64,000 nt of DNA from Aeromicrobium stalagmiti (GTDB lineage Bacteria; Actinomycetota; Actinomycetes; Propionibacteriales; Nocardioidaceae): contig NZ_JABSTZ010000001.1 of the NCBI RefSeq assembly GCF_013283745.1, positions 1,692,406 through 1,756,405 of the forward strand, in the 5' to 3' direction. A model generated the notes under the pieces. That model was not told the DNA's origin, ran no database searches, and saw only the letters and a list, made by a program, of their open reading frames with translations. Shown here piece by piece: positions 1-7,909 of this stretch. Within the stretch, counting starts at the first letter, position 1, and the number at the start of each line of letters is the position of its first letter. The position numbers and the translations under genes are program-made.

Positions 1-1
1 G

Positions 2-994
2 CAGGAGGTCGAGGCGTTGTTCGTCAACCTGCGCGAGCTCAAGGACGCCGGCAACTCCGTGCTGTTCATCTCGCACAAGCTCGACGAGGTCCTCGCGATC
101 GCCGACGACATCACCGTCATGCGCCGTGGCACGACGGTCGGCACCGCCGACTCGCACACGGCCACCAAGCGTCAGCTCGCCGAGCTCATGGTCGGCTCCG
201 AGCTGCCCTCGCCCGAGACGGAGGAGTCGACCGTCACCGACACGGTCGAGCTCTCGCTCGACGGCGTGACCCTCACCGACGAGTTCGGCCGCAACCTCCT
301 GACCGACCTGTCGCTGAAGATCCGGCGCGGCGAGGTGCTGGGCATCGCGGGCGTCGAGGGCAACGGACAGTCCGAGCTCGTCGAGACGATCATGGGCATG
401 CGCATCCCGTCGGCCGGCACGATCAAGCTCGGCGACCAGGACGTCACCCACTGGCACACGCGCCAGCTGCGCGAGGCCGGCATCGGCTACATCCCCGAGG
501 ACCGGCACCGTCACGGCCTGCTGCTCGACGCGCCGCTGTGGGAGAACCGGATCCTCGGTCACCAGACCCGTCCGCCCAGCGCCAAGGGCATGTGGATCAA
601 CCGCAAGGGCGCTCGCCAGGACACCGAGCGCATCGTCGCCGACTACGACGTCCGCGCGCCCGGCATCGACACGCCCGCCCGGGCGTTGTCCGGCGGCAAC
701 CAGCAGAAGCTGATCGTCGGGCGTGAGATGAGCGGTGACCCGGTCCTGCTCATCGCGTCCCACCCCACGCGCGGCGTCGACGTCGGCGCCCAGGCCGCGA
801 TCTGGGACCACATCAAGCGGGCGCGCCGAGCCGGTCTCGCGGTGCTGCTCATCTCGGCCGACCTCGACGAGCTCATCGGCCTCTCCGACACGATCCAGGT
901 GATCCTGCGCGGACGCTTCGTCGGCACGTTCGAGCCGTCGAAGGTCACGCCGCAGGACCTCGGCACGGCCATGACCGGAGGCGAGGCAGCATGA
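2..994 (+). CDS. Nucleoside ABC transporter ATP-binding protein, 5' end cut by window
   Basis: This is the C-terminal part of a double-ATPase subunit of the BmpA-associated (YufO/RbsA-like) importer class. The reading frame is already open at base 2, so the true start lies upstream. The first residues carry the H-loop of the first ATPase domain (ISHKLDEV). A second domain follows with a degenerate Walker A (GVEGNGQSEL), the signature LSGGNQQK and a Walker B region where the usual Asp-Glu is replaced (IASHPTRGVDVG). A degenerate second site is normal in this family. The stop overlaps the start of the first permease by 4 bp (ATGA), so the subunits are translationally coupled. Substrate assignment to nucleosides rests on the two permeases and the downstream cdd, deoA and add genes. 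Confidence 0.9.
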   Translation, partial: QEVEALFVNLRELKDAGNSVLFISHKLDEVLAIADDITVMRRGTTVGTADSHTATKRQLAELMVGSELPSPETEESTVTDTVELSLDGVTLTDEFGRNLLTDLSLKIRRGEVLGIAGVEGNGQSELVETIMGMRIPSAGTIKLGDQDVTHWHTRQLREAGIGYIPEDRHRHGLLLDAPLWENRILGHQTRPPSAKGMWINRKGARQDTERIVADYDVRAPGIDTPARALSGGNQQKLIVGREMSGDPVLLIASHPTRGVDVGAQAAIWDHIKRARRAGLAVLLISADLDELIGLSDTIQVILRGRFVGTFEPSKVTPQDLGTAMTGGEAA

Positions 995-2082
995 CGTCCT
1001 TCAACCCCAAGACGATCGGGCTGGCGCTGCTCGCGCCGGCCATCGCGATCATCCTCAGCATCCTGGTGACGACCGCGGTCATCGCGGCCGTCGGCAGCTC
1101 GCCGGGCGAGTTCTGGTCGACGATGTTCGAGATGCCCAAGCCCCGCCTGCGGGTCGACATCGTCAACCAGACCGCGATGATCTACATCGCCGCGGTGGCA
1201 GCAGCGATCGGCTTCCGGATGGGCCTGTTCAACATCGGCCTCGAGGGCCAGTACACGATCGCCTCGTTCGCGGCGGCCTCGTTCGCAGGAGCCGCCTACC
1301 TCGGTGGGTTCGCCAACGTCGCCGCGTCGATCATCGTCGCGATGGTCGTGGGCGCCGCGTGGTCGGGCATCGCCGGCATCCTCAAGACGACCCGAGGGGT
1401 CAGCGAGGTCATCTCGACGATCATGCTCAACGCGATCGCCGTGACGTTGGTGGGCTACTTCCTCAACAACTACGGCGTCAAGGAAGGCAACACCGTCCAC
1501 ACCAAGAACCTCGAGCCCGGCAGCACGCTGGGTGGCTTCGCGCCGTTCGAGGACCGGGACGGTGAGATCTGGGCGCTGTCGATCATCGCGGTCCTGGTCG
1601 GCGTCGGCTTCTGGGTGCTGCTCAACAAGACCCGCTTCGGCTACGACCTGCGCGCGAGTGGACAGTCCGAGAGCGCGGCCCTGGCCAGCGGCATCAACCC
1701 CAAGCGGATGATCCTGGTCTCGATGATGCTCTCGGGCGCGGTCGCCGGCCTGATCTGGCTGCCGGCGCTGTTCGGCGGGGCCCGCAACTACGGCACCTCG
1801 TTCCAGGTGGGCCTCGGCTTCCTCGGCATCGCCGTGGCGCTGCTGGGCCGCAACCGCCCCCTGGGGATGCTGTTCGGCGCGCTGCTGTTCGCCTTCTTGT
1901 CCGTCAAGTCCAACGACCTCACATTCAGCACCGACGTGTCGCCGAGCATCGTCCAGATCACGCAGGGCGTCGCGGTCCTCGCGGTCGTCGTGACGTACGA
2001 GGTGGTGCGCCGATGGCGCACCCGGCTCGAGCAACGAGCGGTCAGCCGTGAGCTGGCCGAGGCACGGGAGGCCACCGCATGA
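991..2082 (+). CDS. Nucleoside ABC transporter permease (YufP-like)
   Basis: A 363-residue integral membrane protein of the branched-chain amino acid/ribose-type permease family, in the subgroup that serves BmpA lipoproteins. The sequence shows a run of hydrophobic helices and the characteristic stretches FNIGLEGQYTIA and ISTIMLNAIA. It forms the membrane channel with the second permease that follows. It starts at the ATG inside the ATGA overlap with the ATPase gene and ends in another ATGA overlap with the next gene. Importer type is well supported. Nucleoside specificity is inferred from the operon. Confidence 0.9.
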   Translation: MTSFNPKTIGLALLAPAIAIILSILVTTAVIAAVGSSPGEFWSTMFEMPKPRLRVDIVNQTAMIYIAAVAAAIGFRMGLFNIGLEGQYTIASFAAASFAGAAYLGGFANVAASIIVAMVVGAAWSGIAGILKTTRGVSEVISTIMLNAIAVTLVGYFLNNYGVKEGNTVHTKNLEPGSTLGGFAPFEDRDGEIWALSIIAVLVGVGFWVLLNKTRFGYDLRASGQSESAALASGINPKRMILVSMMLSGAVAGLIWLPALFGGARNYGTSFQVGLGFLGIAVALLGRNRPLGMLFGALLFAFLSVKSNDLTFSTDVSPSIVQITQGVAVLAVVVTYEVVRRWRTRLEQRAVSRELAEAREATA

Positions 2083-3323
2083 GCACCGCAACGGCAACCT
2101 CGACCAAGCGCACGATCGTCGAGCGGCTCACCAAGAGCTGGCTCTACATCGGCCTGATCGGCATCGGCGTCGTGTCGTTCGTCCGTATCGTGACCGACAC
2201 CGACGACCTGACCGGGGCCGGCACGATCCGCGCCGCGATCATCGCGACCTGCCCGATCCTGGCGGCGGCCCTCGGCGGTCTCTGGGCCGAGCGGGCCGGC
2301 GTCGTCAACATCGGCCTCGAGGGGCAGATGATCCTCGGCACGTGGGGCGCGGCCTTCTTCACCTATCACTACGGCCCCTGGGTCGGCATCATCGGCGCGG
2401 CCATCCTGGGGCTCGTCGGAGGGCTGCTGCACGCCATCGCGACGGTGACCTTCGGGGTCGACCACATCGTGTCGGGCGTGGCGATCAACCTGATCGGCGC
2501 GGGCGCGGCGACGTACCTCGCGGAGGCGGTCTTCCCCGACTACGAGGGTGGCGGTCCCCGCCAGCTCAACGGGCTGGAGGCGCCGACCCAGATCACGATC
2601 CCCGGGGTGTCCGACCTGGCCAAGGACGTGGCCGACCGCCACTGGTTCTTCGTCTCGGACGTCGCCTCGTTCATCCAGGCGCTCACGACCAACATCTCGA
2701 GCCTGAGCCTGGTGATGTTCGCGCTCGTCGTGGTGTCGGCCGTGGTCCTGTGGCGCACCTCGTTCGGGCTGCGGCTCCGCTCGTGCGGCGAGAACCCGCA
2801 GGCGGCCGAGACGCTCGGCGTCAACGTCTACCTCTACAAGTACATCGCGGTGCTCATCTCGGGCGCCCTGGCGGGCATCGGTGGTGGCTTCCTGGCCCTC
2901 GTGTCGTCCAGCGGCTTCAGCACCGGCCAGACCGGCGGTCGTGGCTACATCGGCCTCGCGGCGATGATCTTCGGCAACTGGCGCCCGGGCGGCCTGCTGG
3001 CCGGCGCGCTGACGTTCGGCTACACCGACTCGCTGCGCCTGCGCGACACGCAGTCGGTCCACGCGCTGCTGCTGCTGGTCGCCCTCGGACTCCTGGCCTT
3101 CGCCGCGTTCCGGGCGGTCCGCAAGCAGGTGCGGGGGGCGCTGGTCGTCGCCGTCATCGGTGTCGTGGTGATGGTCTGGTTCCTGGCCACCGACAGCGTG
3201 CCGCGCGAGTTCACGGTCATGACGCCCTACATCACGACCTTGTTCGTGCTGGCGCTGGGAGCGCAACGGCTCCGCATGCCGGCAGCCGACGGCAAGTCCT
3301 ATCGACGAGGAAGTGCCGGCTAA
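2079..3323 (+). CDS. Nucleoside ABC transporter permease (YufQ-like)
   Basis: The second permease of the importer, 414 residues, with the family stretch VVNIGLEGQMILG near residue 75 and GRGYIGLAAMIFGNWRPGG later. The C-terminus is longer than in many homologs, with two extra hydrophobic segments after the core. It overlaps the first permease by 4 bp. Eighteen bases separate its stop from cytidine deaminase, so transport and the first catabolic step are probably on one transcript. The substrate-binding lipoprotein is not in the window and presumably lies upstream. Confidence 0.9.
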   Translation: MSTATATSTKRTIVERLTKSWLYIGLIGIGVVSFVRIVTDTDDLTGAGTIRAAIIATCPILAAALGGLWAERAGVVNIGLEGQMILGTWGAAFFTYHYGPWVGIIGAAILGLVGGLLHAIATVTFGVDHIVSGVAINLIGAGAATYLAEAVFPDYEGGGPRQLNGLEAPTQITIPGVSDLAKDVADRHWFFVSDVASFIQALTTNISSLSLVMFALVVVSAVVLWRTSFGLRLRSCGENPQAAETLGVNVYLYKYIAVLISGALAGIGGGFLALVSSSGFSTGQTGGRGYIGLAAMIFGNWRPGGLLAGALTFGYTDSLRLRDTQSVHALLLLVALGLLAFAAFRAVRKQVRGALVVAVIGVVVMVWFLATDSVPREFTVMTPYITTLFVLALGAQRLRMPAADGKSYRRGSAG

Positions 3324-3340
3324 GTGGCACGGGAGATCTG

Positions 3341-3775
3341 ATGGCACTGGGAATCAACGGTCCGGACGACCCGATCGACTGGGCGTCGCTGACCAAGTAC
3401 GCGACCGAGGTCATGGGGCGGGCCTATGCGCCCTACTCCAACTACAAGGTGGGCGTCGCGGGGCTCGTCGACGACGGCCGTGTCGTGCTCGGCTGCAACG
3501 TCGAGAACGCGGCCTACGGCGTGGCGCTGTGCGCGGAGTGCGGCATGGTGTCGGCGCTGCACTCGACCGGCGGCGGCCGGCTCGTCGCGGTGGCCTGCGT
3601 CGACGCGCAGGGCGCGGCCCTCATGCCGTGCGGCCGCTGCCGTCAGCTGCTCTGGGAGAACGGCGGCCCCGACATGCAGCTCATGACGCCCGGCGGCGTC
3701 AAGACCATGGACCAGGTGTTCCCCGACGCGTTCGGCGCCGAGAACCTGGCCCAGCACGATCCGGCGGACCGGTGA
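3341..3775 (+). CDS. cdd: Cytidine deaminase
   Basis: Converts cytidine and deoxycytidine to uridine and deoxyuridine in pyrimidine salvage. The 144-residue protein has the usual small tetrameric CDA length. It carries the zinc and catalytic motifs CAECG (catalytic Glu between the zinc Cys) and PCGRCRQ, plus NVENAAYG for substrate binding. The ATG at 3341 follows a GGGAG ribosome-binding site at 3331-3335. A longer frame is open upstream but overlaps the permease and lacks family similarity. Its last codons overlap the P450 start as GTGA. Confidence 0.95.
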   Translation: MALGINGPDDPIDWASLTKYATEVMGRAYAPYSNYKVGVAGLVDDGRVVLGCNVENAAYGVALCAECGMVSALHSTGGGRLVAVACVDAQGAALMPCGRCRQLLWENGGPDMQLMTPGGVKTMDQVFPDAFGAENLAQHDPADR

Positions 3776-4953
3776 CGCGCTACGCCGTCCAGCTCGACCC
3801 CGGCTCGCCGGCGTTCCTCCGCGACCCCTACCCGGTCCTGGCGGCACTGCGGGCCAACGGTCCCGTCCTGTGGCACGAGCCCATGGGGGTGTGGCTGGCG
3901 ACGACCCACGATGCGGTCAGCCAGGTGCTCCGCAACCGGGCCTTCGGGCGGCTGTGGAGCGACTGGGAGCCGGCGTCGCAGATGGAGCCGTTCAACGCGC
4001 TGCACCGCAACCAGATGATGGAGAACGAAGATCAGGTCCACCGTCGATTGCGCGGGTTGGTCTCGAAAGCTTTTGGGCGCGGGCACGTCGAGCGGATGCG
4101 GCCGCGCATCGAGCAGCTCGCTGCGTCGATGGTCGACGACCTGGGGGAGCAGTTCGACCTGCTCGGCGACTATGCCGAGCCGATGCCGGTCTTCGTCATC
4201 GCCGACCTGCTCGGCGTGCCGCGCGAGGACCACGTCCGCCTGCGTGACTGGTCGCAGGCGATCGTGCACATGTACGAGCCCAACGTCGGCGCCCTGACCA
4301 AGAAGGCGGCGATCGAGGCGAGCACGGCGTTCTCCGACTACGTCCGTGGCGTCGTGGAGCTGCGCCGCAGCGCACCGGGCGACGACCTCATCACCGATCT
4401 CATCGAGGCCCGTGACGAGGGCACCCGGCTCAGCGACGACGAGCTGGTGGCGTCGGTCGTGCTGCTGCTCAACGCGGGGCACGAGGCGTCGGTCAACGTC
4501 TTCGGCAACGGGTTCCACGCCCTGCTGCAGCACCCCGACCAGATGGCGCGCATCACCGGCGGCGAGGTGTCGGTCGAGGTCGCGCTGGAGGAGCTCATCC
4601 GCTTCGACGCGCCCCTGCAGCTCTTCGAGCGGACCGCGACAGCAGATGTCGAGGTCGCCGGCCAGCTGATCCGTTCCGGCGAGCGGATCGCCTGCCTGAT
4701 GGGCTCGGCCAACCGCGACGCGGCGGTGTTCGAGGCCGCCGACGCGTTCGACGTCGGCCGCGACCCCAACCCCCACGTCGGCTTCGGCATGGGACTGCAT
4801 TTTTGCCTCGGGGCGCCGCTGGCGCGGCTCGAGCTGCAGATCAGCATCCAGACCCTGCTCGACCGCTATCCGACGCTGCGACTGGTCGGCGAGCCGCCGC
4901 GCCGCCCCACCTGGGTGCTGCGCGGCTTCGAGCGCATCGACGTCACCACCTGA
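3772..4953 (+). CDS. Cytochrome P450
   Basis: A 393-residue soluble bacterial P450. Visible landmarks are the heme-binding loop FGMGLHFCLG with the Cys ligand at residue 345, the ExxR pair (EELIR, about residues 273-277) and the I-helix LNAGHEAS near residue 234. In the I-helix the usual acid-alcohol pair Glu/Asp-Thr is Glu-Ala-Ser, so the proton-delivery Thr is missing or shifted by one. The GTG start overlaps the cdd stop (GTGA), and deoA follows after 9 bases, so the gene sits tightly inside a nucleoside catabolism operon. No ferredoxin or reductase gene is nearby. Substrate unknown; a nucleoside-derived or co-imported compound is possible but unproven. Confidence 0.93.
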   Translation: MTRYAVQLDPGSPAFLRDPYPVLAALRANGPVLWHEPMGVWLATTHDAVSQVLRNRAFGRLWSDWEPASQMEPFNALHRNQMMENEDQVHRRLRGLVSKAFGRGHVERMRPRIEQLAASMVDDLGEQFDLLGDYAEPMPVFVIADLLGVPREDHVRLRDWSQAIVHMYEPNVGALTKKAAIEASTAFSDYVRGVVELRRSAPGDDLITDLIEARDEGTRLSDDELVASVVLLLNAGHEASVNVFGNGFHALLQHPDQMARITGGEVSVEVALEELIRFDAPLQLFERTATADVEVAGQLIRSGERIACLMGSANRDAAVFEAADAFDVGRDPNPHVGFGMGLHFCLGAPLARLELQISIQTLLDRYPTLRLVGEPPRRPTWVLRGFERIDVTT

Positions 4954-4962
4954 GGAGCAACC

Positions 4963-6246
4963 ATGACGGAGAACTTTGACGCGGTCGAGGTCATCGCCGC
5001 GAAGCGCGACAAGCACGAGCTCACCGACCCGCAGATCGACTGGGTCGTCGACGCCTACACCCGCGGTGTCGTGGCCGACGAGCAGATGTCGGCCCTCGCG
5101 ATGGCCATCCTGCTCAACGGCATGAACCGCCGCGAGATCTCGCGCTGGACCAACGCGATGATCGCCAGCGGCGAGCGCATGGACTTCTCGTCCCTGTCGT
5201 GGGCGACGTCCGACAAGCACTCGACTGGAGGCGTGGGCGACAAGATCACGCTGCCGCTCGCGCCGCTCGTCGCGGCCTGCGGTGTCGCCGTCCCGCAGCT
5301 GTCCGGCCGCGGCCTCGGCCACACCGGCGGCACGCTCGACAAGCTCGAGGCGATCCCCGGCTGGCGCGCCGCGCTGACCAACGACGAGATGATGGCCCAG
5401 CTGGAGGATGTCGGCGCGGTCATCTGCGCCGCCGGTGCGGGGCTCGCTCCCGCCGACAAGAAGCTCTACGCGCTGCGTGACGTCACCGGCACCGTCGAGG
5501 CGATCCCGCTGATCGCCAGCTCGATCATGAGCAAGAAGATCGCCGAGGGCACCGGCTCCCTGGTGCTCGACGTCAAGGCCGGCTCCGGCGCGTTCATGAA
5601 GGACGTCGCGATGGCGCGTGAGCTCGCCGAGACGATGGTCGCGCTGGGCACCGATGCCGGCGTGACGACCGTCGCCCTGCTCACCGACATGTCGACGCCG
5701 CTGGGCCTCACCGCCGGCAACGCGTGCGAGGTCGCGGAGTCCGTCGAGGTGCTGGCCGGTGGGGGTCCGCAGGACGTCGTCGAGCTCACGGTCGCGCTCG
5801 CGCGCGAGATGCTGGCCGCGGCCGGCAAGGACGACAAGGACCCCGCCGACGTGCTGGCGTCCGGTGCGGCGATGGACGTCTGGAAGCGGATGATCTCGGC
5901 GCAGGGGGGAGACCCGGACGCACCGCTGCCGACCGCCAAGGAGACCCACGTCGTCACGGTGCCCGAGTCGGGCACCCTGACCCGTCTCGACGCGATGGCC
6001 GTCGGTGTCGCCGCATGGCGCCTCGGCGCCGGGCGGTCGCGCCCGGGCGAGCAGGTGCAGGCCGCAGCCGGAGTCGTCATGCACGCCAAGCCCGGCGACA
6101 CCGTCACCGCCGGCCAGCCGCTCATGACGCTGCACACCGACACGCCCGAGCGCTTCGATCGTGCGATGGCGGCGCTGGAGGGTGGCTACGACGTGGGGGC
6201 AGCGGGCGCGGAGCGGCCTGCCGTGGTGATCGACCGGATCGGTTAG
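4963..6246 (+). CDS. deoA: Thymidine phosphorylase
   Basis: Phosphorolysis of thymidine or deoxyuridine to free base and deoxyribose 1-phosphate. The 427-residue protein shows the family signature around residues 82-120 (KHSTGGVGDKIT, SGRGLGHTGGTLDKLE) and the C-terminal PYNP domain. It is 9 bases behind the P450, with GAGGA just upstream of the ATG. Its product feeds the phosphopentomutase-like and DeoC enzymes encoded later in the window. Pyrimidine-nucleoside phosphorylase with broader specificity is an alternative; the two are hard to separate by sequence alone. Confidence 0.95.
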   Translation: MTENFDAVEVIAAKRDKHELTDPQIDWVVDAYTRGVVADEQMSALAMAILLNGMNRREISRWTNAMIASGERMDFSSLSWATSDKHSTGGVGDKITLPLAPLVAACGVAVPQLSGRGLGHTGGTLDKLEAIPGWRAALTNDEMMAQLEDVGAVICAAGAGLAPADKKLYALRDVTGTVEAIPLIASSIMSKKIAEGTGSLVLDVKAGSGAFMKDVAMARELAETMVALGTDAGVTTVALLTDMSTPLGLTAGNACEVAESVEVLAGGGPQDVVELTVALAREMLAAAGKDDKDPADVLASGAAMDVWKRMISAQGGDPDAPLPTAKETHVVTVPESGTLTRLDAMAVGVAAWRLGAGRSRPGEQVQAAAGVVMHAKPGDTVTAGQPLMTLHTDTPERFDRAMAALEGGYDVGAAGAERPAVVIDRIG

Positions 6247-6249
6247 GTT
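6244..6249 (+). promoter_or_regulatory. Candidate leaderless -10 box for the MaoC-type gene
   Basis: TAGGTT lies 6 nt before ATG 6256 and overlaps the deoA stop. It would place the transcript start on the ATG and argues for that codon over the adjacent in-frame GTG at 6253. Confidence 0.45.
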
Positions 6250-6255
6250 CGTGTG

Positions 6256-6711
6256 ATGCGCATCTTGAACAACAGCAAGGAGATCGCCGACGCGGCGGGC
6301 GAGGAGCTCGGCGTCAGCGAGTGGGTCGCGATCACGCAGGACCGGATCGACATGTTCGCCGACGCGACGGGTGATCGTCAGTGGATCCACGTCGACCCCG
6401 AGCGCGCGGCCGACGGCCCGTTCGGGGCCACGATCGCCCACGGCTACCTGACGCTCTCGATGCTCCCGTTCCTCGGTGCCCAGGTCTTCGCCTTCGCCGG
6501 CGACGTCGCGCGGGTCAACTACGGGCTCAACAAGGTCCGCTTCGTGTCGCCGGTCAAGGTCGGCTCGAAGGTGCGCAGCCGGGTGGAGCTGCTGACGGTC
6601 GAGGACATCGACAAGGGCCAGCGGGCCACGTTGCAGCACACGGTCGAGATCAAGGGCAGCGACAAGCCGGCCTGCGTCGCGGAGACCGTGACCCTGCTGA
6701 TGGCGTCATGA
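6256..6711 (+). CDS. MaoC-like hydratase
   Basis: A 151-residue single hot-dog protein of the (R)-specific enoyl-CoA hydratase/MaoC family. It has the catalytic region FADATGDRQWIHVDPERA (Asp and His of the hydratase dyad near residues 36-41) and AHGYLTLSM. These enzymes hydrate trans-2-enoyl-CoA. Its place between deoA and add has no obvious metabolic link, and it may have its own promoter. The ATG at 6256 is chosen over the GTG one codon earlier because a -10-like TAGGTT sits exactly 6 nt upstream. Family call is firm; substrate is unknown. Confidence 0.88.
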   Translation: MRILNNSKEIADAAGEELGVSEWVAITQDRIDMFADATGDRQWIHVDPERAADGPFGATIAHGYLTLSMLPFLGAQVFAFAGDVARVNYGLNKVRFVSPVKVGSKVRSRVELLTVEDIDKGQRATLQHTVEIKGSDKPACVAETVTLLMAS

Positions 6712-6717
6712 CACGAT
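6712..6717 (+). promoter_or_regulatory. Weak candidate leaderless -10 box for add
   Basis: CACGAT, 6 nt before GTG 6724. It keeps the A at position 2 and T at position 6 seen in the other boxes, but has C at position 1. Confidence 0.3.
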
Positions 6718-6723
6718 GACCCT

Positions 6724-7812
6724 GTGAGCGCCACTTCCGAACAGATCGCCCAGGCCCCCAAGGTCGCCCTCCACGAGCACCTCGACGGTGGGGTGAGGCC
6801 GGCGACGATCGTCGAGATAGCCGCCGAGATCGGTCACGACCTGCCCGCCGAGGGCGCCGAGGCGCTGGGGGTGTGGTTCGAGGAGGCATCGAGCTCAGGC
6901 TCGCTCGTGCGCTACCTCGAGACGTTCGTCCACACCGTCGCGGTGATGCAGCGCCCCGAGGACCTCGCTCGCGTGGCCCGCGAGTCGGTCGTCGACCTCG
7001 CGACCGACGGCTGCGTCTATGCCGAGCTGCGCTGGGCGCCCGAGCAGCACCAGTCCGCAGGGCTGTCGTTGCGCGAGGCCGTCGAGGCCGTGCAGGCCGG
7101 CATCGACGCCGGACGCGAGGAGGCCGCCGCGCTCGGTCATCCGATCGTGGTGGGGCAGCTGCTCACCGCAATGCGCCACGCCAAGCGTGGCCTCGAGATC
7201 GCCGAGATCGTGGTCGAGTACCGCACACGCGGTGTCGCCGGGTTCGACATCGCCGGTGCCGAGGACGGCTTCCCGCCGATCCTGCACCTCGAGGCGTTCG
7301 AGTACCTCCGTCGCGAGAACGCTCACTTCACGATCCACGCCGGCGAGGCGTTCGGGCTCCCGTCCATCTGGCAGGCGATCCAGCGCTGTGGAGCCGAGCG
7401 GCTCGGTCACGGCGTGCGCATCGTCGACGACATCGACTGGGACGCCCCGGGCGGCCCCGTCCTGGGCGACCTCGCGGCCTACATCCGCGACCGGCGCATC
7501 CCGCTCGAGATGTGCCCGTCGTCCAACCTGCAGACCAAGGCGGTGCCCGGCATGACCTCGATCGCCGACCACCCGATCGGCAAGCTCAAGGACCTCGGCT
7601 TCCGGGTCACGGTCAACTGCGACAACCGGCTGATGAGCGGCACGTCGATGTCGCGCGAGCTCCAGCTGCTCGTCGACGCCTTCGGCTACGAGCTCGACGA
7701 CCTGCGGTGGTTCACGGTCAACGCCATGAAGTCGGCGTTCCTCCCGTTCGACCAGCGCCTCGTGCTGATCAACGACGTCATCAAGCCGGCCTACGCCGCC
7801 CTCCAACGCTGA
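6724..7812 (+). CDS. add: Adenosine deaminase
   Basis: Deaminates adenosine and deoxyadenosine to inosine and deoxyinosine for purine nucleoside phosphorylase. The 362-residue TIM barrel shows the metal-site HxH (LHEHLDGG), substrate-binding HAGEAFG, catalytic-region LGHGVRI and the late metal Asp in [16 protein letters not shown]. That last motif has the Cys-Asp-Asn form common in actinobacterial enzymes. The GTG start at 6724 lies 12 bases after the MaoC gene. The stop codon is inside the first arm of a 16-bp inverted repeat that separates it from the convergent lon gene. Confidence 0.95.
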   Translation: MSATSEQIAQAPKVALHEHLDGGVRPATIVEIAAEIGHDLPAEGAEALGVWFEEASSSGSLVRYLETFVHTVAVMQRPEDLARVARESVVDLATDGCVYAELRWAPEQHQSAGLSLREAVEAVQAGIDAGREEAAALGHPIVVGQLLTAMRHAKRGLEIAEIVVEYRTRGVAGFDIAGAEDGFPPILHLEAFEYLRRENAHFTIHAGEAFGLPSIWQAIQRCGAERLGHGVRIVDDIDWDAPGGPVLGDLAAYIRDRRIPLEMCPSSNLQTKAVPGMTSIADHPIGKLKDLGFRVTVNCDNRLMSGTSMSRELQLLVDAFGYELDDLRWFTVNAMKSAFLPFDQRLVLINDVIKPAYAALQR

Positions 7813-7905
7813 CGAGACCCTGCCGGCCCCCTGAGGAGAGGGTTACCTCCCCTCGGCAGGGGCGGCAACGGTCTCCTCGAGGGGCGACAAGGGTCTCGTC
7901 AGCGT
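7806..7905. terminator. Nested inverted repeats between convergent add and lon
   Basis: A perfect 16-bp inverted repeat (7806-7821 and 7890-7905, ACGCTGACGAGACCCT and its complement) encloses a second strong hairpin whose outer arms are CCCTGCCG and CGGCAGGG, with GAGGAGAGG facing CCTCCCCTC around GTTA. The outer left arm contains the add stop, and the outer right arm ends 4 bases before the lon stop codon. A bidirectional terminator is the simplest reading. There is no T-run. Confidence 0.6.
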
Positions 7906-7909
7906 GGGG

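Noticed and set aside
3643..6639. A minus-strand open frame of about 998 codons opposite the P450, deoA and MaoC genes
   Set aside because: It is rich in Arg, Asp, His, Leu and Val with no domain pattern, and the plus strand holds three clearly recognisable enzymes. GC-rich DNA produces such antisense frames.
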